From assembly GCA_016741995.1 (NCBI GenBank), contig JACVCO010000003.1, forward strand, positions 62,001-126,000: a stretch of DNA of 64,000 bases, written 5' to 3'. This DNA comes from Hydrogenophaga sp. (GTDB lineage: Bacteria > Pseudomonadota > Gammaproteobacteria > Burkholderiales > Burkholderiaceae_C). Both the position numbers and the translations under genes were made by a program. How positions within the stretch are numbered: position 1 is the first letter of the stretch; every line of letters begins with the position of its first letter. This document shows positions 51,981 through 62,006 of this stretch, one piece after another. The notes below the pieces were generated by a model that saw nothing but the letters and a program-made list of their open reading frames with translations, did no database searches and had not been told where the DNA came from.

Positions 51981-53376
51981 CCTGAGGCTCAAGGTGCTGC
52001 TGGCCTTCGTGACCGGCACCGTCCTCAGCATCGCGCTGATGGTGATCGCCGCGATCCTGATGCTTCAGAGCAATACGCTGGCCCGGCTGGACCTCGCCGA
52101 CCTGGCGCAGGACATGGTGGGCAAGCTCACCTTCGACGACCAGGGCCGACCGACCGGGTTCGACCCGGACCGACGCAACCTGGTGTGGGTGTTCGACAGC
52201 CTGCGGCGCGAAACGGCGTACCGCGTGCTGGACGCGGCCGGCCACGTGGTGCTGCAGTCGAACGCCGGCGAACCGTTCTGGCCCGCCAGTGCGGATCCGC
52301 TGCACTCAACGCGCGGGGGCTTCGAGTTCGAAAACGCCGGCGTCACCACCTACGGCGCCACCGCCCCCTTCGCGCGCGACGGCAACACCTGGTACCTGCA
52401 GGTGGCCGCCAGCACCCGGCTCATGTACCTGTTCCACCGGGTGGCGCTGCCGCTGGTGGGCGTGGGCATCACGGTGTTCAGCCTGGTGCTGCTCGTCGCC
52501 TTCGGCCTGTGCGCCTACATCACCCTTCGCTACACGCTCAAGCCCTTGCAGGATCTCTCGGCGTCCGCGGCGGCCATCTCGCCCAGGTCGGTTCACGCCC
52601 GCCTCAGCACCGACGCGGTCCCGCAGGAGATCGCGCCGCTGGTGGACAGCTTCAACCGGGTGCTGGAGCGGCTCGAGCACGGCTACCGGGTCCAGCAGGA
52701 ATTCCTGGCGACGTCGGCGCACGAGCTGAAGACACCGCTCGCCCTGATCCGCGCGCAGATCGAGTTGCGCCCGGGCGCGGAAGACGGTCGCGATGCCCTG
52801 CTGGGCGATGTGGCGTACATGAGCCGGCAGGTCCAGCAGCTCCTGCTGCTGGCCGAAGCCAGCGAGGTCCGCAACTACCACCCGGCCAGCATCCGGGTGC
52901 AGGAGGTCGTGCACGAGGCGGTCTTCTTCCTGCAGCGCATGGCCGAGGCCGGCAACGTGCACTTCACCGTGTACGCCCCCAGCGTGGACGTGCGCTGGGA
53001 GGCCGATCGCGGTGCCCTCTTCACCTTGCTGAAGAACCTGCTGGAGAACGCCGTGCAGCACGCGCCCGACGGCACGGACATTCGCGTGGAGATCCGGCAC
53101 AACGAACTGAGCGTTCGGGACCTGGGCCCCGGTGTGGAAGCCGAGCAGCTGCCCCACCTGTTCACCCGTTTCTGGCGCGGCGCCCACCGGCGGGACACGG
53201 GCGCCGGCCTGGGGTTGTCCATCTGCCAGGAGATCGCCCAGGCCCACGGCTGGCAGCTCACGGCCGAGCGCGCCGAACCCGGCTTGCGGTTCCGGCTGTC
53301 CACCGCGCCGGCCGCGCCAGCGGCTCAGCCCGGGAACACCTCGGTGTCCACCTCGCGGTTGGCCTGCTCGGCGTAG
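51973..53376 (+). CDS. Sensor histidine kinase
   Basis: 467 residues from the ATG at 51973 with GAAGAGGGCCC upstream. Two transmembrane helices (about 7-30 and 155-185) flank a periplasmic domain. HAMP-like linker, then His in S-A-H-E-L-K-T-P-L-A-L, N-box L-L-E-N-A-V-Q-H, G boxes D-L-G-P-G-V and G-A-G-L-G-L. Similar to QseC/TctE sensors; the signal is unknown. The gene's end overlaps the convergent aldo/keto reductase by 52 bp. Confidence 0.93.
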   Translation: MNSLRLKVLLAFVTGTVLSIALMVIAAILMLQSNTLARLDLADLAQDMVGKLTFDDQGRPTGFDPDRRNLVWVFDSLRRETAYRVLDAAGHVVLQSNAGEPFWPASADPLHSTRGGFEFENAGVTTYGATAPFARDGNTWYLQVAASTRLMYLFHRVALPLVGVGITVFSLVLLVAFGLCAYITLRYTLKPLQDLSASAAAISPRSVHARLSTDAVPQEIAPLVDSFNRVLERLEHGYRVQQEFLATSAHELKTPLALIRAQIELRPGAEDGRDALLGDVAYMSRQVQQLLLLAEASEVRNYHPASIRVQEVVHEAVFFLQRMAEAGNVHFTVYAPSVDVRWEADRGALFTLLKNLLENAVQHAPDGTDIRVEIRHNELSVRDLGPGVEAEQLPHLFTRFWRGAHRRDTGAGLGLSICQEIAQAHGWQLTAERAEPGLRFRLSTAPAAPAAQPGNTSVSTSRLACSA

Positions 53377-54332
53377 CGGTTGCCGCTCACCGTGTTCTCG
53401 TTCACCAGCGCCTGCAGGCGCTGCATCGCGTCGGCGTTCAGCACCACGCCGTCCGCCCCCAGGTCTTCCAGCAGGTGGTCCACGTTGGCCGTGCCGGGGA
53501 TGGGCAGCACGTGCGGGGCCTTGTGCAGCAGCCAGGCAATGGCCAGTTGCGCCGGCGTGCAGCCCAGCTCGGCCGCGATGGTGCGGTAGGCCGGCAGCCA
53601 GCGGCGGTTGGCGGCCAGGTGCTCGGGCGCGAAGCGCGGCATGGTGCGGCGGATGTCCTTCGCATCGAACGCGGCCGGGTCGACCTCGGTGGCCAGGAAG
53701 CCGCGCGCCACGGGGCTGAAGGCCACGAAGGCGGCGCCCAGCTCGCGGCACGCATCCAGCACCGCGATCTCGGGGTTGCGCGTCCACAGCGAGTACTCGG
53801 TCTGCACCGCGGCGATGGGGTGCTCGGCGTGCGCCTTGCGCAAGGTGGTGGCCGACACCTCGGACAGGCCGATCGCGCGGATCTTGCCAGCGCGCACCAG
53901 GTCGCCCAGCCCGCCCACGCTTTCCTCGATCGGCACCTGCTTGTCCCAGCGGTGCAGGTAGTAGAGGTCGATCACGTCGGTGCGCAGGCGCTTGAGCGCG
54001 GCCTCGCAGGTGGCGCGCAGCGTGGCGGGGCGGCCGTCGATCACGCGCACGAGCTGGCCGTCGCCCTTCACGTCCACGCCCTGCATGCCGCATTTGCTGG
54101 CCAGCGTGAAGCGGTGGCGGTGCTTCGCGAGCACCTTGCCCACCATCGTCTCGCTGGCACCGAAGCCATAGAGCGCTGCGGTGTCGAAGTGCGTCACGCC
54201 GGCGTCCAGCGCGGCCAGCAGCAGGCGCTCGGCCTGCGCCTCGGCCACGGGCGGGCCGTAGGCGTGGCAGATGTTCATGCAGCCCAGGCCGATGGCCGAG
54301 ACCGTGAAAGGGCCGAGGGCGCGCTGTTGCAT
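53325..54332 (-). CDS. Aldo/keto reductase
   Basis: 335 residues, TIM-barrel AKR of the YajO/Tas-like type: start RALGPFTVSAIGLGCMN, catalytic Asp-Tyr in F-D-T-A-A-L-Y-G, Lys in L-A-S-K-C-G and His in Y-Y-L-H-R-W. It lies 4 bp downstream of the semialdehyde dehydrogenase gene and ends the protocatechuate operon. It may reduce an aromatic aldehyde or ring-cleavage by-product; its role in the pathway is unproven. Confidence 0.92.
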   Translation of the reverse strand: MQQRALGPFTVSAIGLGCMNICHAYGPPVAEAQAERLLLAALDAGVTHFDTAALYGFGASETMVGKVLAKHRHRFTLASKCGMQGVDVKGDGQLVRVIDGRPATLRATCEAALKRLRTDVIDLYYLHRWDKQVPIEESVGGLGDLVRAGKIRAIGLSEVSATTLRKAHAEHPIAAVQTEYSLWTRNPEIAVLDACRELGAAFVAFSPVARGFLATEVDPAAFDAKDIRRTMPRFAPEHLAANRRWLPAYRTIAAELGCTPAQLAIAWLLHKAPHVLPIPGTANVDHLLEDLGADGVVLNADAMQRLQALVNENTVSGNRYAEQANREVDTEVFPG

Positions 54333-54336
54333 GCGG

Positions 54337-55305
54337 TCAGCCCTGCGCGTTCAGTTTCTGTTCCAGGTCGTGCAGCACGCGGTAGCAGTCGAACACGCGC
54401 GCCACGCTGGCGTTGGGCTCGCGGCCTTCGCGGATGGCGGCGAAGAACTCGCGGTCCTGCAGCTCGATGCCGTTCATGCTCACGTCCACCTTCGACACGT
54501 CGATCTTCTCTTCCTTGCCGTTGAAGAGGTCGTCGTAGCGCGCGATGTAGGTGGCGGTGTCGCCGATGTAGCGGAAGAAGGTGCCGAGCGGGCCGTCGTT
54601 GTTGAACGAGAGCGAGAGCGTGCAGATGGCGCCGTTGGCGGCCTTGAGCTGGATGCTCATGTCCATGGCGATGCCCAGGGTCGGGTGGATCGGGCCCTGG
54701 ATGGCGTTGGCCTGCACGATGGGGCTGTTGGCCTGGTAGGCGAACAGGTCGACCGTGTGCGCGGCGTGGTGCCACAGCAGGTGGTCCGTCCAGCTGCGGG
54801 CCTGGCCCAGCGCGTTGGTGTTGGTGCGGCGGAAGAAATAGGTCTGCACATCCATCTGCTGGATGTTGAATTCCCCGGCCTGGATCTTCTTGTGCACGAA
54901 CTGGTGGCTGGGGTTGAAGCGGCGCGTGTGGCCGCACATGGCCACCAGGCCGGTCTGCTTCTGCAGATCGACCACCGACTGCGCACCCTTGAGGCTGTCG
55001 GCCAGGGGAATCTCCACCTGCACGTGCTTGCCGGCCTTCAGGCAGGCCACACTCTGCTCGGCGTGCATCTGCGTGGGCGTGCACAGAATCACCGCGTCAA
55101 GCTCCTTGAGCGCGAGCGACTCGGCGAGGTCGGTGGTGACGTGACCGATGCCGTACTTGGCCGCCACTTCCTTGGTCTTGTCGAGGTCGCGGCTGATGAG
55201 CGAGATCACCTCCACGCCGTCGATGTTCTTGATGCCGTCCAGGTGCTTGATGCCGAAGGCGCCGGCGCCGGCCAGCGCCACCTTGATGGTCTTGTTGTTG
55301 CTCAT
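54337..55305 (-). CDS. ligC: 4-carboxy-2-hydroxymuconate-6-semialdehyde dehydrogenase (LigC/PmdC)
   Basis: 322 residues, Gfo/Idh/MocA family. NADP-binding A-G-A-G-A-F-G-I-K-H at 11-20, C-T-P-T, and G-H-T-R-R-F-N-P-S-H in the catalytic region with acid-base residues typical of LigC. It oxidises the hemiacetal form of the ring-cleavage product to 2-pyrone-4,6-dicarboxylate using NADP+. It follows the dioxygenase beta gene with 1 bp between. Confidence 0.95.
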   Translation of the reverse strand: MSNNKTIKVALAGAGAFGIKHLDGIKNIDGVEVISLISRDLDKTKEVAAKYGIGHVTTDLAESLALKELDAVILCTPTQMHAEQSVACLKAGKHVQVEIPLADSLKGAQSVVDLQKQTGLVAMCGHTRRFNPSHQFVHKKIQAGEFNIQQMDVQTYFFRRTNTNALGQARSWTDHLLWHHAAHTVDLFAYQANSPIVQANAIQGPIHPTLGIAMDMSIQLKAANGAICTLSLSFNNDGPLGTFFRYIGDTATYIARYDDLFNGKEEKIDVSKVDVSMNGIELQDREFFAAIREGREPNASVARVFDCYRVLHDLEQKLNAQG

Positions 55306-55306
55306 G

Positions 55307-56615
<1,309 letters not shown>

Positions 56616-56616
56616 G

Positions 56617-57549
56617 TCAGACCTCCTCGGGCCAGTAGAGGCGCATCGGGTTGTCGACCAGCAGCTTGCGTTGCAACTCGGCGGTGGTCGCGATGTGCGG
56701 GATGAAGTCGACCAGCAGGCCATCGTCGGGCATGTGGTCCTTCAGGTTGGGGTGTGGCCAGTCGGTGCCCCACAACACGCGGTCGGGGAAGCTCTCGACG
56801 ACCTTTCGCGCGAAGGGCACCACGTCGCGGTACGCCGCCTGCTCGCCGTTCAAGGCCTTGGGGCCGTTGACGGACAGGCGCTCCGGGCAGCTCACCTTGC
56901 TCCACACGTTTTCATGCTCACGCATGAACTTCAGGAACAGCGCGAACTCGGGGCCATCGATGGGCTTGCTCACATCGGGGCGGCCCATGTGGTCCACCAC
57001 CACGGTGGTGGGCAGCGCGGTGAAGAAGTCCCACAGCTCGGGCAGGTCCACCGCCTCGAAGTAGATCACCACATGCCAGCCCAGGGCCTTGATGCGGCCC
57101 GCGATTTCCAGCAGTTCGTCCTTGGGCGTGAAGTCCACCAGGCGCTTGACGAAGTTGAAGCGCACGCCGCGCACGCCGCTGTCGTGCAGGCTCTGCAGTT
57201 CCTGGTCCGTCACGCTGCGCTTGACGGTGGCCACGCCGCGCGCCTTGCCACCGCTGCTGCGGCATGCATCGGCCATGGCCCGGTTGTCGGCCCCGTGGCA
57301 GGTGGCCTGCACGATGACGTTGCGCGAAAAGCCCAGGTGGTCGCGCAGCGCGAACAGCTGCTGCTTGCTCGCATCGCAGGGCGTGTATTTGCGCTCGGGC
57401 GCGTATGGAAACTCGGCGCCGGGGCCGAACACGTGGCAGTGCGCATCCACGCTGCCCGCGGGCAGTGCAAAGCGCGGCTTGCTCGGGCCTTCGTACCAGT
57501 CGAGCCAGCCCGCGGTCTTGGTGAAATCTCCTGTCGTTGGTTTTGTCAT
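56617..57549 (-). CDS. ligI: 2-pyrone-4,6-dicarboxylate hydrolase (LigI/PmdD)
   Basis: 310 residues, amidohydrolase superfamily. D-A-H-C-H-V-F-G-P-G (about 35-44) and the final G-T-D-W-P-H-P (about 264-270) are the LigI hallmarks; it needs no metal, unlike most of the superfamily. It hydrolyses the pyrone to 4-oxalomesaconate. ATG at 57549 lies 8 bp after the aldolase stop. Confidence 0.96.
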   Translation of the reverse strand: MTKPTTGDFTKTAGWLDWYEGPSKPRFALPAGSVDAHCHVFGPGAEFPYAPERKYTPCDASKQQLFALRDHLGFSRNVIVQATCHGADNRAMADACRSSGGKARGVATVKRSVTDQELQSLHDSGVRGVRFNFVKRLVDFTPKDELLEIAGRIKALGWHVVIYFEAVDLPELWDFFTALPTTVVVDHMGRPDVSKPIDGPEFALFLKFMREHENVWSKVSCPERLSVNGPKALNGEQAAYRDVVPFARKVVESFPDRVLWGTDWPHPNLKDHMPDDGLLVDFIPHIATTAELQRKLLVDNPMRLYWPEEV

Positions 57550-57557
57550 GGTGTCCG

Positions 57558-58241
57558 TCAGTCGATGTATTTGAGGCCGGCAGCGGCCAGGGGCTCGCGC
57601 ATCTTGTACATGTCCAGCCCGAGCACGCCGCTGGCCAGCTTGTCGCGCTTCTCGCCTTCGTTGGCCTCGCGTTTGCGCGCGGCGTCCAGCGTGGCGGCTG
57701 CCTTGGCGCGCGGCACGCACACCACGCCATCGTCGTCGGCCACGATGACATCGCCCGGCGTGACCCACATGCCTGCGCACACCACGGGGATGTTCACCGA
57801 ACCCAGCGTGGCCTTGATGGTGCCCTTGCTGCTGATGGCCTTGCTCCAGACCGGGAAGTTCATTTCCTTGAGCGTTTTCACGTCGCGCACGCCGGCGTCG
57901 ATGACCAGCGCGCGCGCGCCACGCGCCTGGAAGCTGGTGGCCAGCAGGTCACCGAAGTAGCCGTCGGTGCACTCGGCGGTGATGGCCGCGACCACGACGT
58001 CGCCCGGCTGGATCTGCTCCGCCACCACGTGCATCATCCAGTTGTCACCGGGGTGCAGCAGCACGGTGACGGCCGTGCCGCTGACCTGCGCGCCGCTGAA
58101 GATGGGCCGCATGCAGGGCTTGAGCAGGCCGACACGGCCCATGGCCTCGTGCACGGTGGCCGAGCCGAGCGCGGCCAGCGCGTCGGCGGTTTCGCGGTCG
58201 GTGCGCTGGATGTTGCGGTAGACGACGCCGAGTTCGTACAT
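57558..58241 (-). CDS. ligK: 4-carboxy-4-hydroxy-2-oxoadipate (CHA) aldolase (LigK/PmdF)
   Basis: 227 residues, RraA-fold class II pyruvate aldolase. Conserved substrate and metal residues sit in [12 protein letters not shown] (Arg/Asp pair about 122-123) and the loop G-D-N-W-M-M-H. It splits CHA into pyruvate and oxaloacetate, the last step of the pathway, and can decarboxylate oxaloacetate. Confidence 0.95.
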   Translation of the reverse strand: MYELGVVYRNIQRTDRETADALAALGSATVHEAMGRVGLLKPCMRPIFSGAQVSGTAVTVLLHPGDNWMMHVVAEQIQPGDVVVAAITAECTDGYFGDLLATSFQARGARALVIDAGVRDVKTLKEMNFPVWSKAISSKGTIKATLGSVNIPVVCAGMWVTPGDVIVADDDGVVCVPRAKAAATLDAARKREANEGEKRDKLASGVLGLDMYKMREPLAAAGLKYID

Positions 58242-58259
58242 GGTTTGTCTCCTTGGGGA

Positions 58260-59294
58260 TCAGAGGCCCTTGGCCTTCAAGCGCGCGTCCAGGCGCGGAA
58301 ACACGCGGCGCCCGTTGCCTTCGTAGATCGCGTGCTTGTCGTCCGCACTCAGAATCTTCGACGCCTCGATGTAGCGCTTGGTGTCGTCGTAGTAGTGGCC
58401 CGTGGTCGGGTCGATGCCGCGCACCGCGCCGATCATCTCGGAAGCGAACAGCACGTTCTTCACCGGGATCACGGTGTTGAGCAGGTCGATGCCGGGCTGG
58501 TGGTACACGCAGGTGTCGAAGAACACGTTGTTCATCAGGTGCTCGCTCAACAGCGGCTTCTTCATCTCCTGCGCCAGGCCACGGAAACGGCCCCAGTGGT
58601 ACGGCACCGCGCCACCGCCGTGCGGGATCAGGAACTTCAGCGTCGGGAAGTCCTTGAACAGGTCGCCCTGGATGAGCTGCATGAAGGCCGTGGTGTCGGC
58701 GTTGAGGTAGTGCGCGCCTGTGGTGTGGAAGCAGGCGTTGCAGCTGGTGCTCACGTGGATCATGGCCGGCAGGTCGTGTTCGGCCATCTTTTCGTAGATG
58801 GGGTACCAGTGCTTGTCGGTCAGGGGTGGGCTGGTCCAGTGGCCGCCCGAGGGATCGGGGTTGAGGTTGATGCCGACGGCGCCGTATTCCTTGACGCACT
58901 TCTCCAGCTCGGGGATGCAGGTGGCCGGGTCCACACCGGGCGACTGCGGCAGCATGGCCACGGGCACGAAATGGTCCGGGAACAGCGTGGAGACGCGGTG
59001 GCAAAGCTCGTTGCAGATGGCGGCCCAGGTGCTGGAGACATTGAAGTCGCCAATGTGGTGGGCCATGAAGCTGGCGCGCGGGCTGAACAGCGTGATGTCG
59101 CTGCCGCGCTCCTTCATGAGCTTGAGCTGGTTGGTCTCGATCGATTCGCGCAGCTCGTCGTCGATGATCTTCAGGTCGGCAACCTTCGGCATGGCGGCCG
59201 GGTCCTTGATGCCCGCGATCTGGGCGTTGCGCCAGTTCTCCAGCGCCTTGGGGGCCGTGGTGTAGTGGCCGTGGCAATCGATGATCAATGACAT
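58260..59294 (-). CDS. ligJ: 4-oxalomesaconate hydratase (LigJ/PmdE)
   Basis: 344 residues, amidohydrolase-type fold. D-C-H-G-H-Y near the N-terminus, H-V-S-T-S-C-N, and H-G-G-G-A-V-P-Y-H-W-G are typical of the LigJ-type zinc hydratase. It adds water to 4-oxalomesaconate to give CHA. Gap to the aldolase gene is 18 bp with a GGAGACAAACC ribosome site. Confidence 0.95.
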   Translation of the reverse strand: MSLIIDCHGHYTTAPKALENWRNAQIAGIKDPAAMPKVADLKIIDDELRESIETNQLKLMKERGSDITLFSPRASFMAHHIGDFNVSSTWAAICNELCHRVSTLFPDHFVPVAMLPQSPGVDPATCIPELEKCVKEYGAVGINLNPDPSGGHWTSPPLTDKHWYPIYEKMAEHDLPAMIHVSTSCNACFHTTGAHYLNADTTAFMQLIQGDLFKDFPTLKFLIPHGGGAVPYHWGRFRGLAQEMKKPLLSEHLMNNVFFDTCVYHQPGIDLLNTVIPVKNVLFASEMIGAVRGIDPTTGHYYDDTKRYIEASKILSADDKHAIYEGNGRRVFPRLDARLKAKGL

Positions 59295-59333
59295 GCGGTC
59301 TCCTCGGGATGTTCTGATGCGAAAGAAAGAGAT

Positions 59334-60032
59334 TCAGGCCGACGCCATGCCCTGGCGCTGCTTGGCCGCATCGGCCTCGCGCGAGGTCATGAAGGCCAGC
59401 AGCGCGCGCACGGCCTCGGCGCGCGGGGTGTTCACCGGAATGCCGGCGCTGAACACGGTGGTGATCTGGATCGGTTCCGGCAGCGGGCCAACGATGGCGA
59501 TGCCCTCGACGTGCAGCAGCTCGCTCAGTTGCTGAAAGCCCAGCGCCACCTCGCCCTTCGCCACCAGCGACGCCACGGGCACGCCGGGCGGCGCCTGCAC
59601 CGTCTTGCCGGCCATGGCCTCGGCCATGCCCCAGCGCTCGAACAACTTCTGCAGCGCCACACCGCTCGGGCCGGTGGAGTAGCTGATCCTGTCCGCGGCC
59701 AGCAGCGCGGCCTGCACCGCCGCTTCGCTCGACAGATCGGGCAGCGCCGCTCCCGCGCGCACGCAGGCCGCCACCCCGCTCTTCACCAGGTCCACGCGGC
59801 CCGGCAGCAGGTGGCCGGCCGCGATCAGCTTGTCGATCGCGTCGCTGGCCAGGATCACCACGTCGAAGGCCTCGCCGGCCTGCACGCGTTTGGCCGCGTC
59901 CACGCCACCCACGGATTCGATGGCCACGGCCTGGCCCGACCGCGCGGTGTGCGCGGTGGTGAGTTCGGCCAGCACCTGGCGGGTGGCCATGGACGAGATG
60001 CCGCGCAGCGGCGGGGTCGGGGTGTCGGGCAT
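59334..60032 (-). CDS. ModA-like substrate-binding-domain protein without signal peptide
   Basis: 232 residues from ATG 60032 (a GTG at 60077 gives no signal peptide either). The type-2 periplasmic-binding fold of the molybdate-binding ModA/PBP_like family is clear (VAIESVGGVDAAKRVQAGEAFDVVILAS, then STGPSGVALQKLFERWG and VALGFQQLSELLHVEGI). No secretion signal, so it should be cytosolic. It is the first gene of the operon, 39 bp before ligJ; family members are sometimes found with ring-cleavage genes. Function unknown; a ligand sensor or an isomerase-like use of the fold is possible. Confidence 0.8.
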   Translation of the reverse strand: MPDTPTPPLRGISSMATRQVLAELTTAHTARSGQAVAIESVGGVDAAKRVQAGEAFDVVILASDAIDKLIAAGHLLPGRVDLVKSGVAACVRAGAALPDLSSEAAVQAALLAADRISYSTGPSGVALQKLFERWGMAEAMAGKTVQAPPGVPVASLVAKGEVALGFQQLSELLHVEGIAIVGPLPEPIQITTVFSAGIPVNTPRAEAVRALLAFMTSREADAAKQRQGMASA

Positions 60033-60126
60033 GAGACCGGCATTGTGGCCAGCCCGCCGCTGTGCGAAAACCCACACCCCCGGCTAGCAGCTAGAACAAA
60101 ATCCGATATCTGCGATCCCTTGTGCC

Positions 60127-61032
60127 ATGGACCTGAAACAACTCGAATACTTTGTGCGCGTGGCCGAGCTCGGCAGCTTCACGCGCGCGGCCATCGCGCT
60201 CGACGTGGCCCAGCCCGCCCTCTCGCGCCAGGTGCGCCTGCTCGAGGTGGAGCTGCGCCAGACCCTGCTGGTGCGCAACGGCCGTGGTGCCACGCCCACC
60301 GAGGCCGGCAAGCTGCTGCTGGCGCACGGCCGCGGCATCCTGCACCAGGTGGAGCGCGCCAAGGAGGAACTGGGCCGCGTGCGCGGGGCGCTCGCCGGGC
60401 GTGTGGCCATCGGCCTGCCACCCAGCCTGGCGCGTGTGCTGGCGGTGCCGCTCACACGGGCGTTCCGCACGCAGTTGCCGCAGGCCAGCCTGTCGATCAG
60501 CGAAGGCCTGTCCACCCACATGCTGGAGTGGCTGCTGACGGGGCGCATCGACATCGCGGTGCTCTACAACGCCCAGCCCGTGCCGGAGATCGAGATCCAG
60601 CCGCTGCGCGAGGAAGAGCTCTGGCTGGTGCAGACGCGCCCGCCCGGCCTGAGCGAAGACCCGCCGCCCGCGCCCATGCCGCTGCGCGAGCTGGCCGAGG
60701 TGCCGCTGATCATTCCGAGCCGGCCCAACGCGCTGCGCATGCAGGTGGAAGCGGCCCTCGCCAACATCGGCTGCCGCCCACTGGTGGCGCTGGAGATCGA
60801 TGGCGTCTCGGCCATCCTGGACCTGGTGGCCGACGGCGCGGGCGCCGCCCTGCTCTCGCGCAACGCGGTGGCCAGCTCCATCAAACCCTCGGCCTACCGG
60901 TTGCGCGGCATCACCCCGGCGCTGCGCACACGGCTGAGCCTGGCCACCAGCTCGCAACGCCCGGCCACGCTCACCCAGCAGCAGACGCTGGTGCTGATTG
61001 CGCAGACGCTGGAGGCGGTGAGCCGGGCCTGA
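60127..61032 (+). CDS. LysR-family transcriptional regulator of the protocatechuate operon
   Basis: 301 residues. N-terminal HTH (FVRVAELGSFTRAAIALDVAQPALSRQVRLLE, span 9-40) and an effector domain with the type seen in nitrogen/aromatic-acid LysR proteins. Divergent from the ModA-like/lig operon with 94 bp between start codons, which holds GCTAGCAGCTAG and ATCcGATATC motifs. Expected to activate the operon with a pathway acid as inducer. Confidence 0.93.
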   Translation: MDLKQLEYFVRVAELGSFTRAAIALDVAQPALSRQVRLLEVELRQTLLVRNGRGATPTEAGKLLLAHGRGILHQVERAKEELGRVRGALAGRVAIGLPPSLARVLAVPLTRAFRTQLPQASLSISEGLSTHMLEWLLTGRIDIAVLYNAQPVPEIEIQPLREEELWLVQTRPPGLSEDPPPAPMPLRELAEVPLIIPSRPNALRMQVEAALANIGCRPLVALEIDGVSAILDLVADGAGAALLSRNAVASSIKPSAYRLRGITPALRTRLSLATSSQRPATLTQQQTLVLIAQTLEAVSRA

Positions 61033-61041
61033 GGGCCCGCG

Positions 61042-62004
61042 TCACTGCTTCGGAATCCCCGCGCGCTCGATCACGCCGCTCCAGCGGCGGATGTCGTTCG
61101 CCAGCAGCGCCGAAGCCTGTTCGGGCGTCGACGAGCGCGGGTCGATGTTGAGCTCGCGCAGCTTCTTCTGCACCTCGGCATCGGCCACGCTGGCGGCGAT
61201 CTCGCGTTGAAGGCGATCGATCACCGGGCGCGGCGTCTTCGCAGGCGCAGCCAGTGCGTTCCACGACGACGCCACGAAACCGGCCACGCCCGACTCCACC
61301 GCGGTGGGCACCTCGGGCAGCACCACCGAGCGCTTCTCGCCCGCCACGGCCAGCGCCCTGAGCGCCCCACCGCGGATCTGCGCCAGCACCGGCGCAAGGA
61401 TTTCCACGCCCACGTCCACCTGCCGGCCACGCAGTGCCCCAACGAGGTTGGGTGTGCCATTGAAGGGCACGATCTGGGCGTCGATGCCGGCGCTGCTCTT
61501 GAACAGCTCGGCCGCCAGGTGCTGCGTGCTGCCGATGTTGATGCTGCCGATGTTGAGCTTGCCGGGATTCGCTTTGGCATATGCCAGCAACTCGGCAAAG
61601 CTCTTGAACGGCGCCTCGGGGTGCGCCACCACCGCGATGTCGAAATAGCCCAGCGTGGAGACGGGGGCGAAATCCTTCACCGTGTCGAACGGCAGCGACT
61701 TGAACAGCCCCGCGGTGACCGCCGTGCCGTTGGACATCAGGAACAGCGTGTGGCCATCGGGCTCGGCGCGGGCCACCGCCTCGGCCGCCACCACCCCGCC
61801 CGCGCCGGGGCGGTTCTCGATCACCACCGCCTGGCCCAGCCGCTCGGCCAGCGCGCCCGCGACGATGCGCGCCGTGAGATCGCCCACGCCGCCCGCGGCA
61901 AAAGGCACCACGATGCGCAGGCCACGCGAGGGATAGGCCGGCTGCGCGCGCAGGCCGGCCCAGGGAAGCAGGCCGAGTGCGATCAGTGCCGCACGGCGCT
62001 GCAT
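61042..62004 (-). CDS. Bug-family (TctC) periplasmic substrate-binding protein
   Basis: 320 residues from ATG 62004; a TTG at 62010 overlaps the DctM stop (TTGA). Signal peptide LIALGLLPWAGLRA followed by the Bug motif YPSRGLRIVVPFAAGGVGDLTARIV and ENRPGAGG. It binds a carboxylate. It is unusual in following a TRAP transporter operon directly, rather than tctBA. It converges with the LysR gene at 10 bp. Confidence 0.93.
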   Translation of the reverse strand: MQRRAALIALGLLPWAGLRAQPAYPSRGLRIVVPFAAGGVGDLTARIVAGALAERLGQAVVIENRPGAGGVVAAEAVARAEPDGHTLFLMSNGTAVTAGLFKSLPFDTVKDFAPVSTLGYFDIAVVAHPEAPFKSFAELLAYAKANPGKLNIGSINIGSTQHLAAELFKSSAGIDAQIVPFNGTPNLVGALRGRQVDVGVEILAPVLAQIRGGALRALAVAGEKRSVVLPEVPTAVESGVAGFVASSWNALAAPAKTPRPVIDRLQREIAASVADAEVQKKLRELNIDPRSSTPEQASALLANDIRRWSGVIERAGIPKQ

Positions 62005-62006
62005 CT